Positions 7,298-16,582 of a stretch of DNA of 64,000 nucleotides are shown piece by piece. Numbering within the stretch: the stretch's first letter is position 1; every line of letters begins with the position of its first letter. Below the pieces are notes generated by a model. That model ran no database searches. It had not been told where the DNA came from and worked only from the letters and a program-made list of their open reading frames with translations. Position numbers and translations under genes: made by a program. Source of the DNA: Curtobacterium flaccumfaciens (GTDB lineage: Bacteria > Actinomycetota > Actinomycetes > Actinomycetales > Microbacteriaceae); assembly GCA_029689965.1 (NCBI GenBank), contig CP121450.1, positions 992,001 to 1,056,000 on the forward strand. The letters are read 5' to 3'.

Positions 7298-9899
7298 GTG
7301 CGCTCGTTGCTGCACTCACCGCGCTCGAGAAGCCGCAGCATCGCTGCCGCCACACTCGGTGCACTCGCACTGATCGGTTCACTGCTGGTGGCGACGCCGG
7401 CGCAGGCGTTGAACGACACCGGTACCGGTGGTGTGTTCATGCCCGCAAGTGGCCGGATCCTGGACACGAAGAACAACATCGGCGGGTACAGCACCCCGAT
7501 GCCGGCGAAGGCATGGCGCACCGTGCAGGTCACCGGGAAGGCAGGCCTGCCCGATGACGGCACGGTTGGTGCGGTTTCCGTGGTCGCGACCGCGGCGGAC
7601 ATCCCTGGGCAGGGGCAGCCTTCGGCCGCCCCGACGCTGACACGAGCCAGACCCTGATGGGGATCTACGGCGGCGAGAAAAAGAACAACACCTCGTTCTC
7701 GTCCGTCCTCGCCGTCAGCCCCGATGGCACGATCCAGGTGTATGCCGAGACCAGTGTTCGGCTGATCCTGGACGTCCAGGGCTTCTACACCGCCAACACT
7801 GACGGCACAGCTCCCGGCGGGTTCGTGCCCTCGAACGGGAAGCGGGTCGCTGATAGCCGTTCCGGCACCGGCATCCCGAAGGCGCAGCTGACCAGCGGGA
7901 AGTCCGCGACGCTGCAGGTCACCGGGACCGCTGGCGTCCCGGCTGGGCGTCTGCGGTGATCGTGAACCTCATCGCGATGAACACCACGTCGAGCGTGGGC
8001 TACCTCACCCCGTACGCCACCGGTGCGACCCGGCCCGCGAACTCGTTCAACTACGCCGGCGACGTCATCACGACGATGCAGGCGCAGGTACCACTGTCCG
8101 CGGACGGCAAGATCACGATCTACAACGCCAGCAGCACCATCGACCTCGCGATCGACGTGCAGGGGTACTTCACCGCCGCAGGCAAGAGCGGTGCCGTGTT
8201 CACGCCGGGTCAGGGTCGCATCGTTGACACTCGAAACACCGGCGGGAACCTCGCCGGTAACGAGACCCGTGCGTATGACGTCGCCGGGAAGGCCGGCGTC
8301 CCGGTCATGGGATCCGGCGTCAACGCCGTCGTCCTCACGCTGACCAGCCTCGCCACCAACGGCGGCGGCTGGGGACGGGTCTGGGCCAACGGGACCACCG
8401 AGCCCGACACGGCGTCGCTCCGCTACGAAGACGGCACGATCCGCACCAACACGATCACCGTGCCGCTTGGTGCGAACGGGAAAATCAGCCTCCACAACAT
8501 CGGTGCCGGAGCCACCAACTTCGTCATCGACGTCCAAGGCTGGTACGCCAACCCTGCCGTCCCAAAGGTGACGTGCGCATCCCCGTATTCGGCAGGGACC
8601 TGGACAAGGAAACTGCCGACGACCATCTCTTGCACGACGACTGCCCAGGCCGCGACCGGTTCTGAGGAGACGCTCGTTGTTTCCGCGAACGGAGATGATC
8701 CGATCATCTCCAGCCTCTCCGACAGCGTTTCGACTTCGAAGACCATCGCCGTCGCTCCGCTGCCGGGTGTGAATAGTGTGACGGCCGATCTGTACGACGC
8801 TGACGGATTCCGGATCGCTTCCACCGATTATGCCTTCGGACTAGGCGATTGGTCGGCTGCTCCGTTGATCCTGGCCCCCGACAACGGTGCTGTGCTAGCA
8901 GGCGCAGTAACGCTCGCGGCCCTTCCCAACACAAACGCCGTATTCATGGACGATGTTCTAACAACATACACGGTGTCGACGACTCCGGACATGGCCACCG
9001 TCGTTTGGACTTCAACCCCCACTGCTGCTTATCCAGAAATTCCCGAGAATCTCATCCAGGACGGTGCAACGTACTACTGGAAGGCAGTCACGACGGGGAG
9101 CACTGACTGGTCTGGGAATCAGGGATCGCTGATGAGCCCCGTGCAGTCGTTCACTGTGGATAATGTGAACGGCGTGCCGGGTGCAAGTGATGCAGATACT
9201 GCCGAATGTCGAGCTGAGGTCGAATCTCTGGCAGACGATAACTCAGCCGAACCGGACAGCAACCTTGACTTCACCTGCGGAGGCGGCCTCGTCTCGGTGA
9301 CCGAAAATCGCGCCGATGGATCAACCGTTGAATACTCGGAGACCGTAGCCCCCGCAGAAGCCACGGAGGCCTCGTCTGGGTTCCAGACTCTCGCAGCTCA
9401 GACAAATTGCAGCCCCACCAAGGGTCCGGTCCGCAAGATCGTCAGCGAAGTAGAGGACGACATCGACTTCTGCGTCGTTTACGGCCAGTCAGGCGGTGGG
9501 AAGAAATCCTGGACCCGCAGTATTCTCGTTTACTGGGACATGTACGCGGGTTATCCGTCGGCTCAGAACAAGATTCAGACGGTGCCGGCTGCAGGTAAGC
9601 CCACGCTGAGTGGGACCGTGACGAGCCAGCAGCAGCGAGGTGCATTGCCACCCAAGGAAATGGCGCATTCCATCTTCCGCTTGACGGGAAACGCCAAGGG
9701 CACATCCTATTTGGTTGGCGGATATAACAAATATAACGGGTCGGGATCTGTAAAGATTGAGGACCTCGCGGTAGACGATCCCACATACAAGTTCCACAAG
9801 GTACTCGGGGTCGGCTCGAATGTCGCCTCACACCGCTTCCACTGCAGCTCTTCGGGGAAGAGGTGCTGGTACCCAAACAAGAAGGAGGCCGGTCTCTAG
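7298..9899 (+). CDS. Large secreted protein with DVQG(F/Y) repeats
   Basis: About 867 aa from the GTG at 7298. A signal peptide (RSRSIAAATLGALALIGSLL, cut after ATPAQA) is followed by three domains of about 110-130 aa. Each begins like F-PASGRILDT and ends DVQGFYT, DVQGYFT or DVQGWYA, a beta-rich repeat common in actinobacterial exoproteins. The rest (about residues 430-867) is Ser/Thr-rich with an unrecognised Cys-containing C-terminal domain in lower-GC DNA. There are two missing-base shifts: about 7630 (C run) and 7948 (GGGG to GGG in GVPAGASAV). No sorting signal is seen. The function is unknown; adhesion or binding is a guess. Confidence 0.7.
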
Positions 9900-10462
9900 T
9901 CTTCTGAGGATTCGATATCCCGGTAGTGAATACTGCCTGCCGGGGTATCGAATCTGATGATCATCTCGTGCTGCTTACTCACCGTAAGAGAGCCCAGCAG
10001 GTGATCATCGCGCGTGCTTCGAAGGGTGACCAGGAGTTCCGTTTTGGCTTCTGCTGCTGAGACCATCTTCCAGGAGTCAGTGTCACGGCCCCACACTCCA
10101 AGTTTGAGAGGGAGGGCGAGCTGGACGACCTCGGGCTCGAAACCCCATTGACCGGCGTGCGTTTCCTGCAGGACTCCCGCCAGCCGATACTCATGGGTGG
10201 CGGGGTTGTAAGAGTCCACATCGCCGTCGCTTCGATCTGTGGTTCGCCAAGCGCCGGTCAACGGATTCGTCCATACGTCATATTCCGTGACGTAGGTCCC
10301 GTACTGCTGCAGCGCAGTGAGCTGAACAGGCTGGTGTCGCCTGTGTCCGGTCAAGATCGGGAGCACCTCTGCAACGAGGATCTCTGCGGACGAAGGCCCG
10401 AAGCGTGTTGGCGAGTCCTGGGCTTTGCCAGCGACAAACGCAAAATCTTGGGGTCCTGACAT
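9896..10462 (-). CDS. Hypothetical protein (188 aa), convergent with secreted protein
   Basis: Not recognised. A soluble-looking protein with no signal peptide or membrane segment, moderately acidic, with aromatic-rich stretches (TYVTEYDVWTNPLTGAWRTT, GQWGFEPEVVQLALPLKLGV). The stop overlaps the stop of the secreted protein gene by 4 bases on the other strand. The adjacency could reflect a surface protein with a cytoplasmic partner or immunity protein, but nothing in the sequence shows this. Confidence 0.6.
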   Translation of the reverse strand: MSGPQDFAFVAGKAQDSPTRFGPSSAEILVAEVLPILTGHRRHQPVQLTALQQYGTYVTEYDVWTNPLTGAWRTTDRSDGDVDSYNPATHEYRLAGVLQETHAGQWGFEPEVVQLALPLKLGVWGRDTDSWKMVSAAEAKTELLVTLRSTRDDHLLGSLTVSKQHEMIIRFDTPAGSIHYRDIESSED

Positions 10463-10567
10463 CGGTGTCCTCCTGAGGTGACTAGCTTCTTGGTAGCACC
10501 TTATGGGAAGGCATCACCAGCAGGTGCCGGTCAGTGACCTTGATAAAACCGGATCTCGCATCTCTAC

Positions 10568-10698
10568 GGTTGCGAGACGTCTCATTGGGCCTGGGATCGG
10601 CGCCGTTCGTCCCGCATAGCTCCGGCCTACGGCGAGTCTCGTAACCATGTGTCGCAAGCATCAGCCAGGATCTCTGTCATGAAGGTCGGTTGCGAGAC
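10568..10698. promoter_or_regulatory. Putative recombinase binding (res-like) region
   Basis: Three copies of an 11-mer GGTTRCGAGAC lie directly upstream of the serine recombinase gene: 10568-10578 (forward), 10636-10646 (inverted, GTCTCGTAACC) and 10688-10698 (forward). The first overlaps a perfect palindrome GAGACGTCTC (10574-10583). Repeated sites upstream of the gene are the layout of res sites or operators of resolvase-type recombinases. Function inferred from position. Confidence 0.5.
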
Positions 10699-10710
10699 AG
10701 AAGCAGCGTC

Positions 10711-11310
10711 GTGGTGAAGCTGATCGGGTACGCCCGCGTGTCGACGCGGCAGCAGGACACCGACCGGCAGGAACAAGATCTGCTTGCCGTGGGCGTCCGC
10801 CGTGACGACCTCTACGTCGATCACGGTGTGTCCGGAGCTCGTGTCTCCCGTCCTGCCTTTGACCGAGCGCTCGACGCGCTGCACGACGGCGACACGTTGG
10901 TCGTCACCACGCTCGACCGGCTCGGCAGGTCCACGATCGACATGCTCGGCTTCGCCGCGCAGCTCCGTGACAGGGGTGCGGGGCTCCGCGTGCTGAATCT
11001 CGGCGGTGGCGACGTCGACACGTCGACACCGATGGGGTCGATGGTGTTCTCCGTCATGGCGGCCCTCGCGCAGATGGAACTCGAGATCAAACGCGAACGG
11101 GTCCGCGACTCCGTCACGAAGCGTCGCACCGCCGGCGGGGACCTCGGCGGCCGCCGCGCGGTCTTTACGGACAGCCAGATCCGCGCCGCTATTCGGCTCC
11201 TTGACGCCGGCGAATCAGCTTCCCAGGTCGCCCGCGACCTCGGCATGTCCCGTGCAACCCTGTACCGCCGCATCCGGCTGCTAGAAGCAGGCGACACGAA
11301 GCGAAGCTAG
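10711..11310 (+). CDS. Small serine recombinase (resolvase/invertase family)
   Basis: About 199 aa, the usual length. The catalytic Ser is in LIGYARVSTRQQ, followed by the family blocks ALHDGDTLVVTTLDRLGRST and FSVMAALAQMELEIKRERV, and a C-terminal helix-turn-helix (SASQVARDLGMSRATLYRR). I prefer the GTG at 10711 (or 10714), since the conserved LIGYARVST follows at once; a TTG at 10690 is also in frame. Its 3' end overlaps the right terminal repeat of the 9.0-kb element and repeated sites lie upstream, so it probably resolves or shuffles this element. Confidence 0.88.
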   Translation: MVKLIGYARVSTRQQDTDRQEQDLLAVGVRRDDLYVDHGVSGARVSRPAFDRALDALHDGDTLVVTTLDRLGRSTIDMLGFAAQLRDRGAGLRVLNLGGGDVDTSTPMGSMVFSVMAALAQMELEIKRERVRDSVTKRRTAGGDLGGRRAVFTDSQIRAAIRLLDAGESASQVARDLGMSRATLYRRIRLLEAGDTKRS

Positions 11311-11339
11311 AAGGACGACACAGAGCGAAGCTGCTCACA
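11291..11339 (-). repeat. Right terminal inverted repeat of the 9.0-kb element
   Basis: Copy C, inverted relative to 2313 and 7027, covering the last 20 bases of the recombinase gene. Read on the minus strand it begins TGTGAGCAGCTTCGCTCT and reaches CTTCGTGTCGC at 11291. Directly outside is CCCCACCTC (11340-11348), identical to the nonamer outside the left end. Confidence 0.75.
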
Positions 11340-11407
11340 CCCCACCTCCTCCGTGCGAAACGACTGCCTAGGCGCGAAAAGGCTGGTGGCCACCGTGAGA
11401 GCGGTTT

Positions 11408-11422
11408 TGACAATCGTTATCA
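11408..11422. promoter_or_regulatory. Zur-type operator upstream of znuA
   Basis: Imperfect palindrome TGACAATCGTTATCA, arms TGAYAA-N3-TTRTCA, 21 bases upstream of the znuA start. This fits the Fur/Zur box of actinobacteria. A zur gene ends the same operon, so zinc repression and autoregulation are likely. Confidence 0.65.
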
Positions 11423-11443
11423 CCTAGATCTAGGCTCGAGGAC

Positions 11444-12369
11444 ATGCACAACCGCCTCCTCGCCCTGCCGCTCGTCGCCGGCGCCGCTGCGCTCGCCTTG
11501 ACGGGGTGCGCGACGTCCTCCGCCTCCGGTGATGCCTCCGGTGACGGCACGATCAAGGTCGTCGCCTCCACGAACGTCTACGGCTCGATCGTCAAGACCA
11601 TCGGCGGCGACCACGTCTCCGTCACGAGCGTCCTGAACGACCCGTCGCAGGATCCGCACTCGTTCGAGTCGAGTGCGAAGACGCAGCTCGCGGTGTCGAA
11701 GGCCGACCTCCTGATCGAGAACGGCGGCGGGTACGACGACTTCATGACCACCCTCGCCGACGCTTCGAACACCAAGGCCGACACGATCAACGTCGTGAAG
11801 CTGTCGGGCCTGGACAGTGCTTCTCACAAGCGCGGCGGCGACGCCGAGTTCAACGAGCACGTGTTCTACAGCTACCCGACGATGGTGAAGCTCGTGGCCG
11901 ACGTCGAGCAGCGGCTTTCGAAGCTCGACGACGGCGACGAGTCGACGTTCGAGAAGAACGCCGACGCACTCACCGAGAAGCTCGAGGGACTCGAGTCGAA
12001 GACGGCCGACCTCAAGAAGCAGTACGACGGGCAGAAGGTCTCCTACACCGAGCCGGTCCCGGGTACCTCTTCGACGCCATCGGCCTCGACAACGTCACCC
12101 CGGACGACTTCTCCGAGGCGATCGAGGAGGGCGACGACGTCCCGCCGGCGGCGCTCAACGACACGCTCAAGCTGTTCACGGGCAAGACCGTGAAGCTCCT
12201 CGCGTACAACGACCAGACCTCCAGCCCGGAGACCGAACAGGTCAAGAAGGCGGCCGAGGACAACGGCATCCCGGTCGTCGGTGTCACGGAGACGCTCCCG
12301 AAGGGGGAGGATTACGTCTCGTGGCAGCAGGCGAACATCGACGCGGTGCAGGCGGCACTCCAGAAGTGA
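11444..12369 (+). CDS. znuA: Zinc/manganese ABC transporter substrate-binding lipoprotein
   Basis: About 308 aa cluster A-I metal-binding protein. Lipoprotein signal with lipobox ALTGCATSS near residue 24. Metal-ligand His candidates are in SQDPHSFESS and NEHVFYSYPTM. One missing G at about 12060 (GGGG to GGG) splits the frame; the join reads EPVPGYLFDAIGL. The ATPase starts inside its stop (4-base overlap). The Zur-type box upstream and the zur gene downstream make zinc the most likely cargo; manganese is the alternative for this family. Confidence 0.88.
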
Positions 12370-13263
12370 CGACCGTCACCCACTCCTCGACCGAGCGGAC
12401 CGCCACTGCCCCGGGCAGTGGCGGTTCCGCCGTGCTCGCTCTCCGCGACGCCGGGTTGTCCTACGGGGCGCGCGCGCTCTGGACACACCTCGACCTCGAC
12501 GTGGCACCGGGCGAGTTCGTCGCCGTGCTCGGCCCGAACGGCGCCGGCAAGACCTCGCTGCTGCGCACCGTCCTCGGACAGCAGCGGCTGACGAGCGGCA
12601 CGATGTCGTTCCTCGGTCAGCCCGTCCGTCGGGGCACCGGCGCATCGGGTACATCCCCCAGCAGCGGCTCATGGACGCCGGCACGCCCCTCCGCGCCCGG
12701 GACATGATCGCGCAGGGCGTCACCGGGTCACGCTGGGCATCCTGCCGGCGAGCCGGGACGAGCGCGCCCGGGTGGACCGCATCCTCGACGAGGTCGGCGC
12801 GACGGCGTTCGCCGATGCGCCGGTGGCCGAGCTGTCCGGTGGCGAGCAGCAGCGCACCCGCGTCGGCCAGGCCATCGCCGCCGATCCCGCCCTGCTGCTG
12901 TGCGACGAACCGCTCATCTCGCTCGACCTCCGGCACCAGCGCGGCGTCACCGAGCTCATCGACCGCCAGCGCCGACAGCGCGACGCGGCGGTGCTGTTCG
13001 TCACGCACGACGTGAACCCGATCCTCGACGTGGTCGACCGTGTCCTCTACATCGCCGGTGGCCGGTTCCGGATCGGCTCGCCGGACGAGGTCCTGCGCGC
13101 CGACGTCCTGAGTGACCTGTACGGCACGCCCGTCGACGTCGTCCGGACCATGGGGCGCATCGTCATCGTCGGCGCGAACGACACGCACGACCACACCGGG
13201 GAACACCACCACCACGGCGAGGTCGACCCGTACCAGCCGGCACCGGACGAAGGGCGGATCTGA
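12366..13263 (+). CDS. znuC: Zinc ABC transporter ATP-binding protein
   Basis: About 299 aa. Walker A GPNGAGKTS, signature LSGGEQQR, Walker B ALLLCDEP and the H-loop VLFVTHDV are all present. Two single G losses (about 12641 in a G run and 12731 in GGGG) break the frame; corrected joins read RRIGYIPQQRL and GVTGVTLGIL. The C-terminus is His/Asp-rich (DTHDHTGEHHHHGE), a plausible zinc sensor or store. The start overlaps znuA by 4 bases and the stop overlaps znuB by one. Confidence 0.9.
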
Positions 13264-14192
13264 TGGACGTCTGGTCGACGATCTTCTCCTTCCAGGACTA
13301 CGGCGAGCTCGTCGTGCTCGTGCAGAACTCCATCTGGGCGGGGCGGTGCTCGGCATCGTCGGCGGCCTCATCGGCCCGTTCGTGGTCGCACGGAACATGC
13401 CCTTCGCGGTGCACGGCATCTCGGAGCTGTCCTTCGCCGGCGCTTCGGCGTCGCTCCTGCTCGGCGTGAACGTCGTCACGGGGTCGCTCGTCGGCTCGGT
13501 GATCGCGGCGCTGCTCATCGGCGTGCTCGGATCGAGGGCACGTGACCGCAACTCGATCATCGCCGTGCTCATGCCGTTCGGTCTCGGCCTCGGCATCCTC
13601 TGCCTGGCGCTCTACAAGGGGCGCGCCGCGAACAAGTTCGGCCTGCTCACCGGACAGATCGTCTCGGTCGACAACCCGCAGCTGACGTTCCTCATCGTCA
13701 TCGCCGCGATCGTCGTCGGCACGTTGCTCCTGATCTGGCGCCCGCTCATGTTCTCGTCGGTCGACCCGGACGTGGCCGCGGCTGCCGGCGTGCCGGTGCG
13801 CACCCTGGCGATCGTGTTCATGCTCGCGCTCGGACTCGCCACCGCGGTGTCGGTGCAGATCGTGGGCGCACTGCTGGTGCTCTCGCTGCTCGTCACCCCC
13901 GCGGCCGCGGCCCTGCGCCTCAGCTTCGCACCCGGTCGTCGTGCCCATCCTGTCGACGGTGTTCGCCGTCGTCTCGGTCGTCGGCGGCATCCTGCTCGCC
14001 CTCGGCGGCGGACTGCCGATCAGCCCGTACGTCACGACGATCTCGTTCGTGATCTGGGTGGTCTGCCGGATCGTCGGGGCCGGCGGGAACGCCGTGGACG
14101 CGACCGCATCGCGAGCCGCGACCCACGAGACGGAGGCGTGCCGCGCCTCCAGGAAGACCCCTCGCCCGAGGCGAGCCGCAAGGAAGGAGTGA
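13263..14192 (+). CDS. znuB: Zinc ABC transporter permease
   Basis: About 309 aa ABC-3 family membrane protein with eight or so helices, containing the typical FVVARNMPFAVHGISELSFA and GALLVLSLLVTPAAAA segments. Two shifts: a missing G at about 13343 (WAGAVLGIVGG across the join) and an extra C at about 13930 in CAGCTTCGC (SSHPVVVPILS across the join). Being opposite, they leave the total length divisible by three. Start and stop couple it to znuC and zur. Confidence 0.88.
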
Positions 14193-14196
14193 CCGC

Positions 14197-14610
14197 ATGA
14201 ACGCCGTGCAGAAGCCGAAGCGGAACACCTGGCAGCGCGAAGCCGTGCGCACCGCGCTGTCGAGCACCGAAGGGTTCGTCAGTGCGCAGGCGCTGCACCA
14301 GCACCTGCGCGACGACGGCTCCACGATCGGACTGGCGACCGTCTACCGGGCACTGTCCGACCTCGCGACCGAGGGCGACGCGGACTCGCTGCAGCAGGAC
14401 GGCGAATCGCTGTACCGGGCCTGCACGACCGACCGGCACCACCACCACCTGATCTGCCGGAACTGCGGCCGCACGGTCGAGATCGAGGCGGACCCGGTGG
14501 AGCGATGGGCGAAGGACGTCGCGGCGGCGAACGGGTTCACCGACGCGAGCCACGTGGTGGACATCTTCGGCGAGTGCGCGGTCTGCACCGCGGCGCGCGC
14601 CGGCGCGTAG
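14197..14610 (+). CDS. zur: Fur-family zinc uptake regulator
   Basis: Intact 137-aa Fur-family repressor. Winged helix with the recognition segment STIGLATVYRALSDLA; metal-binding region DRHHHHLICRNCGRTVEIE and a second Cys pair in FGECAVCTAA for the structural zinc. Last gene of the znuACB-zur operon, 4 bases after znuB. It should bind the box at 11408 and repress the operon when zinc is ample. Confidence 0.92.
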   Translation: MNAVQKPKRNTWQREAVRTALSSTEGFVSAQALHQHLRDDGSTIGLATVYRALSDLATEGDADSLQQDGESLYRACTTDRHHHHLICRNCGRTVEIEADPVERWAKDVAAANGFTDASHVVDIFGECAVCTAARAGA

Positions 14611-14620
14611 TCTCCGGCTC

Positions 14621-15316
14621 ATGCACGTGATCTTGGTGCCCGGGTTCTGGCTCGACGCGAGCGCATGGGACGAGGTGGCTCCGGTGCTCCGTGACGCCGG
14701 TCACTCGGTCGAGGCAGTGACGCGCGACGGGGACACGCTCGACGAGCAGGTCGCCGCCTTGGTCGAGAAGCTCGACGACGTCGCCACGCCGTCGGAGCCC
14801 GTCGTCCTCGCCGGGCACTCCGGGGCCGGGCCGATCGCGTACATGGCCGCTGACCAGCGTCCGTCGCTCGTCGCGCACCTGCTGTACGTCGACACGTTCC
14901 CCGGGCCCGAGGGCGGGTGCGTCAACGATGAGCTGCCCGTCGTCGACGGGGTCGTGCCGCTGCCGTCGTGGGACGTCTGGGAACCGGCGACCGTCCGCGG
15001 GATGACGCCGGAGCTGCGGGGTTCCTTCGAGCGCCGGGCGATCCCGGAGCCCACGGCGGTGCCGTCCGATCGGTTCCACTACTCGGACGCCGCTCGACAC
15101 GCGATCCCGGCGACGGTGATCACGTGCGAGATCCCGGCCACGGACCTCGCGACGATGGTGTCCGAGCACCAGGCCTGGGCGGCGGAGCTCGTGGCGACCG
15201 AGGAGCTCTCGATCGTGGAGCTCGAGACCGGGCACTGGCCGATGTTCACGGCGCCGGTGCAGCTGGGCGAGCTCATGGTGCAGGCGCTCGCGCCGGCCCC
15301 GACCGAGGCGCCGTAG
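14621..15316 (+). CDS. Alpha/beta hydrolase
   Basis: Intact 231-aa hydrolase. N-terminal strand and oxyanion region VILVPGFWLDASAWDEV, nucleophile elbow LAGHSGAGPIA (Ser near residue 67), and a late His in ETGHWPMFTAP that completes the triad. It resembles the EstC/pyrethroid-esterase-like group, whose natural substrates are mostly unknown. Ten bases after zur, so possibly transcribed with it, but no zinc link is evident. Confidence 0.85.
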   Translation: MHVILVPGFWLDASAWDEVAPVLRDAGHSVEAVTRDGDTLDEQVAALVEKLDDVATPSEPVVLAGHSGAGPIAYMAADQRPSLVAHLLYVDTFPGPEGGCVNDELPVVDGVVPLPSWDVWEPATVRGMTPELRGSFERRAIPEPTAVPSDRFHYSDAARHAIPATVITCEIPATDLATMVSEHQAWAAELVATEELSIVELETGHWPMFTAPVQLGELMVQALAPAPTEAP

Positions 15317-15324
15317 CCCGAGCC

Positions 15325-15378
15325 GCGCCGCGCCGTCGTGTCGCGCCGCGCTGTCGTGTCGCGCCGCGCTGTCGTGTC
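15325..15378. repeat. Three tandem 18-bp repeats
   Basis: Units at 15325-15342, 15343-15360 and 15361-15378 of GCGCCGCGCYGTCGTGTC; the last two are identical and the first differs at one base. They begin 9 bases after the hydrolase stop. Probably a slippage-prone spacer; no function assigned. Confidence 0.8.
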
Positions 15379-15394
15379 GCGCGCCGGGCGTTGC

Positions 15395-15445
15395 GTGAGC
15401 AGAAGATGTCTGGGGCGAGCGTCGGACTCGACATCGTCTGCTCAC
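15395..15445. terminator. Long hairpin between hydrolase and LacI genes
   Basis: GTGAGCAGAAGATGTC pairs with GACATCGTCTGCTCAC over 14 of 16 positions with a 19-base loop. It lies between two genes of the same direction but unrelated function, consistent with a terminator; no T tract follows. Confidence 0.5.
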
Positions 15446-15480
15446 CCGATGCCGCTGGATCCTCGGGATCGCGGCGAATC

Positions 15481-15492
15481 GGTATCGTTACC
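15481..15492. promoter_or_regulatory. LacI-type operator at own gene start
   Basis: GGTATCGTTACC, with inverted arms GGTA/TACC, ends 3 bases before the GTG start of the LacI gene. A close relative (GATATCGTTACC) overlaps the promoter of the next gene at 16568. The location suggests autoregulation. Confidence 0.5.
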
Positions 15493-15495
15493 GCC

Positions 15496-16530
15496 GTGAC
15501 CGACCGCGTGCACCGTACCGGGGCGAAGCCGCCCACCGTGCAGGAGGTCGCGCGGCTGGCAGGTGTGAGCCCGATGACCGTGTCGCGTACCTTCGCGGGC
15601 GGCACGAACGTGCGGCCGGAGCTGCAGGACCGCGTGCTCGACGCTGCGAAGGAGCTCGGCTACCACCGCAACGAGAACGCCCGGAGCATCCGACCCGGAC
15701 AGCCGAGCGGGCTCATCGGAGTGGCGATCACGAACCTGGCGAACCCGTACTACGGCGAGTTCGCCCTCGGGGTGGAGCAGGTGGCGTCGGACTGGGGCCG
15801 GCGGATCCTCCTCGGGAACTCGAACGAGGACCCGGACCGGGAGCGCCAGCTCGTCGACGACTTCGTGGGGCGCCAGGTCGAGGGTCTCATCGTGGTGCCG
15901 AGCGGCCCCGCGGCGGGGCTGGCGCCGGTGCTCGCGCGGATGCCGGTGGTGTTCGCCTCCCGGCTGGTCCGCGACGTCGAGGCGGACGCCGTGCTCGTGG
16001 ACGACGTCGACGGCGCGCGGCGCGGGACGCTCGACGCGTTCGACTCCGGGCACGAACGCATCGGGTACCTCGGGAACGACCGCTCGGTCTTCACCGGGCG
16101 ACGTCGCTACGAGGGCTTCGTCCGCGCGCACGAGGAGCGCGGGATCGTCCTGGACACGCGGCTCGTGCACCAGGAGCAGCAAGATGTCGGTGCTGCGCGC
16201 GCAGCGATGGCGGCGCTGCTCGACGACGACCTGCCCCGACGGCCGTGTTCTGTGCGAACAACCGGAACGCGATCGGCGCGCTCACGGAGATCGGTGCCCG
16301 GATGGACGGGGGTGCGTCCGCGGCGGCCCTTCCGTCGATCGTGAGCTTCGACCGGTTCGAAGCTCGCGACGCTCATGCCCGTGCCGGTCACCGTGATCGA
16401 CCACGACCCGCGGGAGCTCGGGGCGATGGCGGCGCGCCTGCTGTTCGACCGGCTGGGCGACCGGAACCCGGGCGGCAGCGGGCCTCGGGTGGTCACCATC
16501 CCGATCTCGGTCGAGCGCGTCCGCGGATGA
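15496..16530 (+). CDS. LacI-family transcriptional regulator
   Basis: About 344 aa. N-terminal LacI helix-turn-helix TVQEVARLAGVSPMTVSRTF and hinge VRPELQDRVLDAAKELGY, then a periplasmic-binding-protein-like sugar domain beginning SGLIGVAITNLANPYYGEF. Start GTG at 15496. Two shifts cancel: a missing C at about 16238 (PPTAVFCANN) and an extra base at about 16365 in GAAGCTC (FELATLMPVPVTVID). The downstream mannoside genes make a mannose- or mannoside-responsive repressor likely. Confidence 0.88.
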
Positions 16531-16547
16531 CTGCGTCACGTCGACCC

Positions 16548-16579
16548 TTGACACCGTCCATCCGATTGATATCGTTACC
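16548..16579 (+). promoter_or_regulatory. Promoter with overlapping LacI operator
   Basis: A -35 TTGACA (16548-16553) and a -10 TATCGT (16570-16575), 16 bases apart, precede the ROK gene. The operator-like GATATCGTTACC (16568-16579) covers the -10, three bases before the ATG at 16583. Binding would block the operon directly. Confidence 0.55.
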
Positions 16580-16582
16580 AAC

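Larger units (their letters stand above)
2313..11339. mobile_element. Putative 9.0-kb transposon with 49-bp TIRs and 9-bp target duplication
   Basis: Ends TGTGAGCAGCTTCG at 2313 and its reverse complement ending at 11339. The 49-bp terminal repeats match at 41 of 49 positions. Immediately outside each end is the same nonamer CCCCACCTC (2304-2312 and 11340-11348) in direct orientation, as expected of a target-site duplication. The insert separates the PTS locus from the zinc transporter locus. It holds cupin, NUDIX, GNAT, IS3, CPBP protease, a small membrane protein, a repeat-rich secreted protein, a hypothetical gene and a serine recombinase. No transposase matching these ends is recognisable except the IS3 enzyme, which has its own termini, so the element may be non-autonomous or decayed. 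Confidence 0.7.

Noticed and set aside
7027..11339. Tn3-family transposon
   Set aside because: A resolvase-type recombinase and long inverted repeats are present, but there is no TnpA, the ends do not start GGGG, and the flanking repeat is 9 bp, not 5.
15325..15378. CRISPR-like array in the 18-bp tandem repeats
   Set aside because: Units are contiguous with no spacers, only three copies, and no cas genes nearby.
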